Of a stretch of DNA of 48,401 bases, positions 41,298 to 48,401 are shown piece after piece. The stretch's first letter is position 1; every line of letters starts with the position of its first letter. A model generated the notes under the pieces. It was given only the letters and a program-made list of their open reading frames with translations. It was not told the DNA's origin and did no database searches. The translations under genes and the position numbers were made by a program. This DNA is from an uncultured Lachnospiraceae bacterium. Its GTDB lineage: Bacteria > Bacillota > Clostridia > Lachnospirales > Lachnospiraceae. The stretch spans positions 1 through 48,401 of the forward strand of contig CAJUSJ010000024.1 in the NCBI GenBank assembly GCA_910588865.1, written 5' to 3'.

Positions 41298-44200
41298 CTA
41301 CTGTGGGTTCCGTCCATCCCAAATCCCCTGAATATTCACAAAATATCCGTCTGGGGTTTTTTCATTAAAATACATAGAGCCAAATGGTTTGGCTTCACTG
41401 TTTGCGTTGTAAGACCAATTTCCTGTCTCTTTGTTCAGTTCCCATGTAGGAGCAGTGGAAACAGCCTGGAAATAATACCATTTTCCGTCGATCTCATTCC
41501 ATCCAATTGCCAGTTTTCCTGTCGATGGGTCCATGTAATAAGTCTTCTGGTCCTGAGGATCCTTATACCATCCGCTCATCATACCTGTGTCAGCGGAGGT
41601 CAGATACCAGCTGTCTAACTGGTAGTCATACACCCATCCGGATTTCACATACCCGTCAGCGCCGAAAGCATACCAAGAACCATTGACCATCTCCCAGAGT
41701 ACCTGCTCAACAGTCTCTCCGTTTTCCCGCTGAACCATGGTTCCCTTCGCAGCGGTTCCGTCTGTGTAGATCAGCTGCCATCTGGAGTCATTCTGCTGCC
41801 AGCGGCAATAGCCGGCTTCCTCTCCGGTGATAATTCCTCTCTCCGGATCTACCTGGCCTTTTCTGGCCGCCTCGTTAACCGCTGGTGCCGCGGACGAACT
41901 GCCGCTTCCACCGCTACCGCTGTTTCCGCTGTTTCCGCCGCCTGAGCTTCCGTTTCCGCCGCCAATGCTGCCGCCGGGATTGCTCCCTCCTGGGTTATTG
42001 CCCCCTGGGTTGTCTCCGCCAGGATTATTTCCGCCCGGATTGGTCTCCTTCTCCGTAACCTCATAGTTCTGGGCGGCTCTCTTCAAGTTATCGTCCTCAT
42101 CTCGGAACTCGGCTCCGAGGGTGTGGGTTCCCGTTGACTTGGAACCTTTCAGTGTCTGGTTCTTTACCGTGATCCTGGTACTTCCGGATTCCGCAGTGTA
42201 GTCCTCGTCTTTTTTCAGCTTCACGCCGTCTAAGTACAGATCCACAAACTGGCCGAACTCGCCAGCTGAAACCATGACCTGGTCTTTGTCAGAAGTCAGG
42301 GCCACGTCCATGACCCGGCTGGTCAGCTCATATCCCTGATCGGTGGCAGCGTCAACGTTCTCATTGGTGTTGTCGATGACAGTCAGGGTCAGGGTCTTTT
42401 CGCTGTCAGCGAACTTCTCAAAGCTGTTGTCCATAAATACAGTAAAGGAAAATTCCCCGGTCTCTGTGGGAACGCCGTAAAGCTCGCCGTTGGGCTTGAT
42501 CACCATGCCCGCGGGCAGGGTTCCGTCCATAAGTTCATAACTTACTTCATTCCAATCATACTTGTTGCTATTCTGGATCATGGTGCCGTATGGAACGTAC
42601 TTAACCGCCTCCGGCACCTCTGTGGTGGTGATGCTGGGGTCACCTACAGTACCAGTGAGAGTCAGCACCATCAGGGTCTTCTCCCCGGACTTGATGGTGA
42701 GGGTACCGGAAATCTCTCTTCCGTCAGCTATGTTTTCCTTGGGAACCACACGAAGCTTGGCCATGTTGGCCAGTTCCCCGTAAGACACATAGTCGCCGTT
42801 AATGTCTTGTCTGTTAAGCGTATCAAAACCAGACAGCGGGTACTGGCCGTTTAAGGTCCAGTAGGGATCCAGCTCTACTTCCGCTGAGTCGATCTCAGCC
42901 TTTAAGTTGGCCAGCTCACCGGTGTTTTGGTTAATCAGCAGGATGTCGTGATAATAGTCGTAACGTCCGTCAAGGATCATCTCCCTGGTAGATGTCACCA
43001 CCCCGTTGCTGTCAGTCTCTGTCTCCGCGTCAGGGTCAGCCAGGCTGTTTATGTAGAGCTGCCCCGCTCCCTCTGTCTTTTTCACCACCTGGAGCCAATA
43101 GTTTCTCTGAACCTCTTTGTTCTCAGAAGAGGCGGTGTAGTGGACAGGGCCTTTTGAAAAGTCATGGACACTTTTCCCGCTGACCTGGAGAACGGATTCC
43201 GAATTCCCCTCAGAGGCATATAGGTTGATGCCGTCGTCACTGACACTGAATGTAGGTGCCAGGCAGGTCAGATCCACGTCACTGTCCACCAAGATGGTCC
43301 TGTAAGAATAATCTCCATAGGAATCTTCATCTCTGTCCACGGCAAGACATCTGACATAACGTCCGTTGCCATCATAAAGTCCATAAAAGCTTACGTTGGT
43401 GCTGTCGCTGAGAACAAACTCTTCTGGATCTCCTTCTTCTGTCTTAATACAGCAGTGGTACACTTCCTGGTTTTCTGAGCCGTCTTCTCCCACAAAGAAG
43501 GTAAAATACACGCCCTGGCTGAAATCCGCTTCATAAAACTCTTCGGCTGAGTAGGCGCTGTCCAAAAACAGAACCCCTTTCTTATCCTCCGCTCCCGCTT
43601 CCGCAGCCTCTTTGATGGTAGAGAAGGTTCCTACATAGGCGGCTGTTACCAATTCACTGCAATCTTCGGCCAGCCTGGTATATTCGAAGTCTGGAAAATA
43701 TTTACCATCAGCCGGATAGCCATATCTCAGTTTAATTGTAATGACTCTACAGTCATTCTCTGTTTTTGTGCTGCTGGATTTGGTCACATAAACCGTATTT
43801 CCCTTATCGTCTTTTGCGTATAAACTATAACAGGAAACATTATCCGCATATCGATACAGACTCAACTCAAAGGGAAGGCAACCAGTTACGTTTCCCGCCT
43901 GATCATAACTGATCATGGTAACCCATAAATCTTTGGGATAGCGAATGCCTGCCTCCGCTACTGTCATATCCGGGGCAAACAGCTGGTCTGTAATATCGGT
44001 TCCCTCTGTCTGGGCTTTCGCCGGGTCACTGAACTGGCCTTCATAGACCTTGAAATGGTCAAATCCAGGGGTTTCGAAGACAGCGGTATTCATCTCCAGC
44101 CCCACATAAGCCGTCTCCAGCTCCTCCCGGCTTATTTCCTTGGACGTTGCCCGGATAAACAGCCTGTTTCCATTGGAATAGGAATCGTAATCAGCAGCCA

Positions 44201-45131
44201 CGGTATTGACCTTGGTCCGGTTTCCCTCACTGTCCTGCTTATAGACCGTGGGAACCAGCCACTCTTCAGCGTCGGTTGTGGTGGTACTAATAATATACCG
44301 GATATTCTCCGCCGCCAGCTGGTCATCGTCACCTACGATCATCTGCCAGGAGCCATATCGATAACTCATATCTATAGTCTCTTCCTGGGCGCTGACCGTA
44401 TACTTGTCGTCTCCATTATTATAAGTCCAGATCACCTTATCCGTATCCTTCAGCTGATCCTCTCCCGTAAAGATGGAACGGATCTTTACCATGGTCAGCT
44501 CCACGGGAGTAAGCCCGGTAAGATCCATAGTCAGCCGTCTTTCTGTCAGCGGCAGAAGGGAGGCTTCCTGTATCCCGTCTCCGTCCGTAAACTCCTTTTT
44601 CTCCGGGTATACCACCACAGTCTTACCCGCTATATCCAGGCTCATCCCCGTCACTGCCTGTCCGTCAAAGCAAGCGGACACATAGAATCTGTGGCCGTCT
44701 ATCTCCACGCTGTCGTCTGGAGTCTCGAACCATTTGCTGGCAGTTCCCTCACTGCCGGTAAACTGTACTTCGTAGGGAAAGTATGGGTTGCTTTCAGGGA
44801 TGTTGATGGTATAGCTCCCATCCTCCTCAAAAAAAGCGTCGCCCTCTCCCTGGTCAAATGCTTCCTGGTCAACTACGGTGACCTGAAAATTTCCTGTGTT
44901 GAACTTTACTTCATCTTTTGAGGACTTTTCAGAATTGCTGGCAGTTCCCGTGTAAAGGTTCACTGTTGAGGAAAAATCTTCCTCCCAATCAACCTCCCAG
45001 AAATCTCCATCCAGGGACTTTCGCCCTTCCATAGCGCCAATAGGCTTGGCGTAGGCCGCTGTAACTGGCTGGGTCGGTACTGTAAGCAGCGCTGCCAGAA
45101 TTACCGCTGTTCCCCGTTTGATGAATTTCAT
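41298..45131 (-). CDS. Large secreted cell-wall-binding protein, coupled to the kinase gene
   Basis: A 1277-residue protein with a signal peptide (KFIKRGTAVILAALLTVPTQPVTAAYA). Residues 40 to about 860 are acidic and beta-rich with no family I recognise. An Ig-like He_PIG-type segment follows (YVPYGTMIQ, DGTLPAGMVIKPNGELYGVP), then the module shared with the LRR protein (VSAGEFGQFVDLYLDGVKL, YTAESGSTRITV, AEFRDEDDNLKRAAQNYEV). A linker of repeated NPGG units and about five aromatic wall-binding repeats (GWYKDPQDQKTYYMDP, GWNEIDGKWYYFQ) end the protein. Its ATG overlaps the kinase stop (ATGA), so its amount is tied to the kinase. A terminator follows. Confidence 0.9.
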   Translation of the reverse strand: MKFIKRGTAVILAALLTVPTQPVTAAYAKPIGAMEGRKSLDGDFWEVDWEEDFSSTVNLYTGTASNSEKSSKDEVKFNTGNFQVTVVDQEAFDQGEGDAFFEEDGSYTINIPESNPYFPYEVQFTGSEGTASKWFETPDDSVEIDGHRFYVSACFDGQAVTGMSLDIAGKTVVVYPEKKEFTDGDGIQEASLLPLTERRLTMDLTGLTPVELTMVKIRSIFTGEDQLKDTDKVIWTYNNGDDKYTVSAQEETIDMSYRYGSWQMIVGDDDQLAAENIRYIISTTTTDAEEWLVPTVYKQDSEGNRTKVNTVAADYDSYSNGNRLFIRATSKEISREELETAYVGLEMNTAVFETPGFDHFKVYEGQFSDPAKAQTEGTDITDQLFAPDMTVAEAGIRYPKDLWVTMISYDQAGNVTGCLPFELSLYRYADNVSCYSLYAKDDKGNTVYVTKSSSTKTENDCRVITIKLRYGYPADGKYFPDFEYTRLAEDCSELVTAAYVGTFSTIKEAAEAGAEDKKGVLFLDSAYSAEEFYEADFSQGVYFTFFVGEDGSENQEVYHCCIKTEEGDPEEFVLSDSTNVSFYGLYDGNGRYVRCLAVDRDEDSYGDYSYRTILVDSDVDLTCLAPTFSVSDDGINLYASEGNSESVLQVSGKSVHDFSKGPVHYTASSENKEVQRNYWLQVVKKTEGAGQLYINSLADPDAETETDSNGVVTSTREMILDGRYDYYHDILLINQNTGELANLKAEIDSAEVELDPYWTLNGQYPLSGFDTLNRQDINGDYVSYGELANMAKLRVVPKENIADGREISGTLTIKSGEKTLMVLTLTGTVGDPSITTTEVPEAVKYVPYGTMIQNSNKYDWNEVSYELMDGTLPAGMVIKPNGELYGVPTETGEFSFTVFMDNSFEKFADSEKTLTLTVIDNTNENVDAATDQGYELTSRVMDVALTSDKDQVMVSAGEFGQFVDLYLDGVKLKKDEDYTAESGSTRITVKNQTLKGSKSTGTHTLGAEFRDEDDNLKRAAQNYEVTEKETNPGGNNPGGDNPGGNNPGGSNPGGSIGGGNGSSGGGNSGNSGSGGSGSSSAAPAVNEAARKGQVDPERGIITGEEAGYCRWQQNDSRWQLIYTDGTAAKGTMVQRENGETVEQVLWEMVNGSWYAFGADGYVKSGWVYDYQLDSWYLTSADTGMMSGWYKDPQDQKTYYMDPSTGKLAIGWNEIDGKWYYFQAVSTAPTWELNKETGNWSYNANSEAKPFGSMYFNEKTPDGYFVNIQGIWDGRNPQ

Positions 45132-48073
45132 TTCTCTTCATCTCTCCTTTCGTCTTTTTGTAGATATGTCTCTCCAAGAGATACCAGCTCCTGGAGGGAA
45201 TACAAGCGGCATTGCCGCAGATTCCCGCTTCCATAGTCGAATACCAGCTGATCTCCGGCGATGTCGCAGAGGTCCGGGAGATAGGCCAGGGTCTCCAGCC
45301 GGTCATTTAACAGAAGGCCGTACCTCTGTCCTGCCGCGCTGATGTACTCGGTAACAATGTATTCTCCCAGCTGGGTTACATAGGTGAGATAGGAGTCTTT
45401 CTCCAGTTCCGCCACTTTCCTGCCTGTCTTCAGGTCGTAGACCTCAGGGGTTCCGTGGAGCGGAGACGCGATCCTGTAGCGGTCTGTAAAAAATTCTTCA
45501 TAGAGGTCTTTTTGGGGCGGTTCTCCACTGGTCTCGGACAGAAGAGAGCCGTCTGAGGCGCTGTAGCGTCGGATGGTGCCGTCGTACCAGATCACCTCCA
45601 AAAAGGAGCTGTCTTCTTCCTTTCGAAACTGTTGGTCATAGATGGTTTCCGGGTCCGGAAGTTCTGTCTGGGCCAGGTTGTTTCCCTGTTGATCGTAGAT
45701 GGAAAAGCCCTCATAGTCAAAAAGCATAACCGTCTTCTGGTCCTGGCTGACCCTGGCCTCATCGTGGAAATACCAGGGGTCGTAGGACATGATTTCCGTC
45801 TCGCTGTGTCCCTCCAGCTTCATGAGGCGGACAGAGGGCTCGCTGCGGTTGGCGACGAGCGCGTATTCTCCCTTTATATCCGTAAAATCACAGGGCTCCT
45901 GGCAGCTCTCCGAGGACATCAGGTTGGCGGCCTGGTCGAAAAACGAGAATCCGTTGTCGTCTGTCGCCACTATGACGTGGGAATCGCCTACAGAAAAGCC
46001 GGTGATGTTCTTGTCATTGGTAAAGGCCAGCTCCGTCTCCTCCAGGGTATCTGGGTCAAAACGGACCAGCACGTTCTGGTTGGCCAGAAAGATTCCCTCT
46101 TCCCCGGCCTTAATAAGGAATTTGTCCTGGGAGTCCATGGCCCCTATGTAGGCACCTTCCGCGGCGTCAATGAGCCCGAACAGGGATTCATCGCTTTTGG
46201 TTGCCGTGAAGGCGAAATAGTCTCCCAGGAACCCGCCTCCAAAATCCTGGTACTGGCTGTCTTCCTCGTATACGATCAGGTTGTTGTCAGGGTCTGCCAG
46301 GTCAAAGATCAGCAGCTCTCCCTCTGAAAAGCTGACTGCCAGCAGGGTTCCGTCCTTGTTCAGGGCAAAAATCCGGTTTGCCGGATTGGCGAAAATATCG
46401 TTGGCAGCCACTTTCATGTGATGTCCCTCAAAGGAACACCGGGTTATTTCTTTTCCATCTTCCATCTGGTAGATGATCCCGTAATCCGCGTCCCGGTTTA
46501 CGGCAGCCACTGTGGTCTTATCAAAGGACACAGACAATGTGGTAGCCTCCTCCCCTGTCCAGAGAATTGTCTGTTTTTCCAGGTCATAGGCAGTGACTCC
46601 CTGTTCTCCCCCACAGACCAGCCTGGAATTGTCCACAAATATCACGTCCGCAAGCGCGGAGTTCACGGCAGGGATGGCGGCGATCTTGGTCCCGGTCTCT
46701 GTGTCAAACACAGCTACTTCCCACTGGTACACCACAGCCACCCGGGAACCGTCCGGGGAAAGGCTGGTGGTAAAGGGGGCTGACGGGAGGGTCACACTGT
46801 CTAAGGACTTAAAGCCATCGGACAGGTCATAGACCCCAAGAGCGTCTGTGAGGGCTTTCTGGGCCTGGGCCGTGGGGGGAGCTTCCAGGATAGACTCTTT
46901 TTGAGGAATAGCCTCAAGGGCCAGATGGATGGCCGCGGATACATCCCCGTCAGACAGGCTGTTGGCGGAGTACTCTGCCAGAGTCAGGGCCTCCTGGGTC
47001 TGTTCCATCCGCTTCATGCCAACAAATGTACTGGCCCCGCCGCACAGGAACAGGACAGACAGCATGGCCGCTGACATGGCTTCCCGTTTTTTGTGCCTCC
47101 GGACGCGGATGTCGTTTTTGTGAAGGTTTCGGAAGGCGGCCAGCATTTCCCCGGCTGTCTGGTATCTCATATCCGGGTTGGAGGCCATGGCCTTTTGGAG
47201 AATCTGGGATACCTGGGGGCTGCACACCTCCGGCCCCAAAGGCTCCACCTGGAGGGCATCCTGGGCCGGACGCTTCCCTGATACCAGGTGGTAGAGGGTG
47301 GCCCCCAGACTGTAGATATCGGAGCGGACATCCAGAAGGACCCCGCCTCCGCTTCTTGTGCTTCCGGTACTGCCCGGGGTTCCCGTACTCCCTGTATTTT
47401 CACCAGAGGAACTTTTAGACAGGCTGTCCGCTCTCTCGGTTACATCGCTGTCCCCTTCCACCTCTGTCACGTCATCCCTGGTGCCGGACAGTCCTTTTGT
47501 TGTGACGGAAGTTGGCCTTCCCTTGTCCGCGTATTCAATGCCATAGTGCTCCGGGGAAGCGTAACCCCGACTGAAGCCTGTCTTTACGGCTCCGTTTTCC
47601 CCCAGGGCAAGGGCGATGTTGTAGTCGATCAGACAGATATCCCCGTTGGGCTTTCGCATAATGTTGGCAGGTTTTATGTCTCCGTGGAGGATTCCGTAGG
47701 GCGGCTGCCCGTGAAGATAGACCAGGGCCTCCAGAATCTGGCAGGCCCAATGGATGACCTGTGGCTGTGTGGGCACCTCTTCTCGTTTTAATACCCGGTC
47801 CAGACTCTCCCCGTCAATAAAGTCCATGACCGTGTACACAACTCCGTCCTCCTGGACAAAGTCGTATACCTGGGGGATATAGGTGTGGCTTAAATCCTTG
47901 AGCATGTCCACTTCCCGCCGGAGAATTTCCGGTTTTGTCCCCAGCTTTCTCTTGTCTGCCTTGAGAACGATCTTTTTATCCAGACGCACATGGCGTCCCA
48001 TATATACGATTCCGCCGCCTCCGGCACCTATCTGTTCCTGGATCTCGTAGATCCCGGCGATCACAGAAGCCAT
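45128..48073 (-). CDS. Membrane Ser/Thr protein kinase with extracytoplasmic propeller-like domain
   Basis: The 981 residues start with a Hanks-type kinase domain: glycine loop GAGGGG (16-21), ATP-site Lys38 in VLK, Glu54, catalytic loop HGDIKPAN (130-137), and a magnesium motif DYN (150-152) instead of DFG. The activation segment GYASPEHYG (170-178) is followed by a Ser/Thr/Gly-rich insert of about 60 residues (183-244) before DVRSDIYSLG. One membrane helix (about 332-352) follows a basic stretch. The outer 620 residues contain repeated beta motifs like a WD/PQQ-type propeller (TETGTKIAAIPAVNSALADVI, DGTLLAVSFSEGELLIFDLA). No PASTA repeats. The surface-protein gene overlaps its end. Confidence 0.9.
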   Translation of the reverse strand: MASVIAGIYEIQEQIGAGGGGIVYMGRHVRLDKKIVLKADKRKLGTKPEILRREVDMLKDLSHTYIPQVYDFVQEDGVVYTVMDFIDGESLDRVLKREEVPTQPQVIHWACQILEALVYLHGQPPYGILHGDIKPANIMRKPNGDICLIDYNIALALGENGAVKTGFSRGYASPEHYGIEYADKGRPTSVTTKGLSGTRDDVTEVEGDSDVTERADSLSKSSSGENTGSTGTPGSTGSTRSGGGVLLDVRSDIYSLGATLYHLVSGKRPAQDALQVEPLGPEVCSPQVSQILQKAMASNPDMRYQTAGEMLAAFRNLHKNDIRVRRHKKREAMSAAMLSVLFLCGGASTFVGMKRMEQTQEALTLAEYSANSLSDGDVSAAIHLALEAIPQKESILEAPPTAQAQKALTDALGVYDLSDGFKSLDSVTLPSAPFTTSLSPDGSRVAVVYQWEVAVFDTETGTKIAAIPAVNSALADVIFVDNSRLVCGGEQGVTAYDLEKQTILWTGEEATTLSVSFDKTTVAAVNRDADYGIIYQMEDGKEITRCSFEGHHMKVAANDIFANPANRIFALNKDGTLLAVSFSEGELLIFDLADPDNNLIVYEEDSQYQDFGGGFLGDYFAFTATKSDESLFGLIDAAEGAYIGAMDSQDKFLIKAGEEGIFLANQNVLVRFDPDTLEETELAFTNDKNITGFSVGDSHVIVATDDNGFSFFDQAANLMSSESCQEPCDFTDIKGEYALVANRSEPSVRLMKLEGHSETEIMSYDPWYFHDEARVSQDQKTVMLFDYEGFSIYDQQGNNLAQTELPDPETIYDQQFRKEEDSSFLEVIWYDGTIRRYSASDGSLLSETSGEPPQKDLYEEFFTDRYRIASPLHGTPEVYDLKTGRKVAELEKDSYLTYVTQLGEYIVTEYISAAGQRYGLLLNDRLETLAYLPDLCDIAGDQLVFDYGSGNLRQCRLYSLQELVSLGETYLQKDERRDEEK

Positions 48074-48102
48074 CTTTTATTCCCCCTTGTTTTCTAGTAA
48101 GT

Positions 48103-48261
48103 TTATCTTAACGGCTTTCCATATTCTTCTTCCAGCTTCTTTTTAATCTTCTGTCCTGTGAAAATAAACACACCCAGACAGATCACGGCCAGAACAGCCG
48201 CCCCGGCCATGACGGCGATACCTCCCCAGAACAGCATCTGGGTTTCCGATACATACCCCAT
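48103..48261 (-). CDS. Small single-span membrane protein
   Basis: A 52-residue protein with one hydrophobic helix (LFWGGIAVMAGAAVLAVICLGVFIF) and a basic, then acidic tail (KKKLEEEYGKPLR). The ATG at 48261 has GGAGG upstream; the frame is open 20 codons further but without SD. It lies 29 nt before the kinase gene, presumably in one transcript, and may partner the kinase in the membrane. No family recognised. Confidence 0.72.
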   Translation of the reverse strand: MGYVSETQMLFWGGIAVMAGAAVLAVICLGVFIFTGQKIKKKLEEEYGKPLR

Positions 48262-48311
48262 ATGATTCCCTCCATTTTTTTCTTGACATTTTAAAAAACA
48301 GTCTCTAAGAT

Positions 48312-48340
48312 ATATACCCATAAGCCAAATGATCTGGCAA
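48312..48340 (-). promoter_or_regulatory. Probable promoter of the kinase operon
   Basis: On the minus strand TTGCCA (48335-48340) and GTATAT (48312-48317) are 17 nt apart, about 50 nt before the small membrane-protein ATG. The -10 is imperfect; no better pair is seen in the 140 nt available. Confidence 0.5.
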
Positions 48341-48401
48341 ATATTGGGAATCTTTCCGAAGTTAGTTGAAATAAAGCTTTCATCAAATGGTAAAACATGG
48401 T

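Overview
The window looks like chromosomal DNA of a Gram-positive gut anaerobe of the Lachnospiraceae (Clostridia), in the general range of Enterocloster, Hungatella or Lacrimispora. The reasons are a PolC-type replicase, a housekeeping run pyrH-frr-uppS-cdsA-dxr-rseP-ispG-polC, a linked clpS-clpA pair, LexA boxes of the Gram-positive GAAC-N4-GTTC type, BspA-type leucine-rich-repeat and cell-wall-binding-repeat surface proteins, and moderately GC-rich DNA. Species cannot be fixed from the sequence. Almost all genes lie on the minus strand; the exceptions are a permease and asnB (20356-23699).

Layout from high to low coordinates, the direction of most transcription. (1) 48401-37120, surface module: a small membrane protein, a Ser/Thr kinase with an extracytoplasmic propeller-like half, a 1277-residue cell-wall-binding protein translationally coupled to the kinase, then a 1303-residue LRR protein. 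Between the two surface proteins lies a vestige of the C-terminus of a second kinase, and below the LRR protein lies a decayed fragment of another LRR protein. The locus therefore appears to have grown by duplication of kinase-plus-surface-protein units. (2) 37119-35628, a graveyard with palindromes, a duplicated scrap of a Uma2 gene and an intact Uma2-family gene. (3) 35627-30809, an RQC/GNAT fusion protein, a secreted protein, and clpS-clpA. (4) 30743-29624, a small orphan gene, then a textbook sigma-A promoter carrying two LexA boxes in front of a short unidentified frame, which runs into a stretch rich in inverted repeats. (5) 29623-23893, glgX overlapping a secreted subtilisin by four bases, a GH27 alpha-galactosidase, a small zinc-ribbon protein, an MIF-like tautomerase and a PAS protein.

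(6) 23699-20356 (plus strand), asnB and a multi-spanning permease, divergent from (7) a dicarboxylate/amino-acid symporter and an M20 peptidase (20197-17300). (8) 17236-10907, a preQ1-I riboswitch followed by three overlapping genes that fit the queuine salvage route described for Clostridioides difficile: a nucleosidase (queK-like), an ECF S component (qrtT-like) and a small radical-SAM queuine lyase (queL-like). The same co-directional run continues into aroD, a FecCD-type permease, its ATPase and an S10 carboxypeptidase. (9) 10863-122, the isoprenoid/phospholipid/envelope/replication operon, ending with polC. (10) 87-1, a promoter and the 5' part of a tRNA-Pro gene.

The best-supported functional story is queuine salvage. 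The aptamer senses preQ1, the product the pathway would make, so repression by end product is expected. The most unusual material is the duplicated and decaying kinase/surface-protein array and the LexA-controlled orphan.
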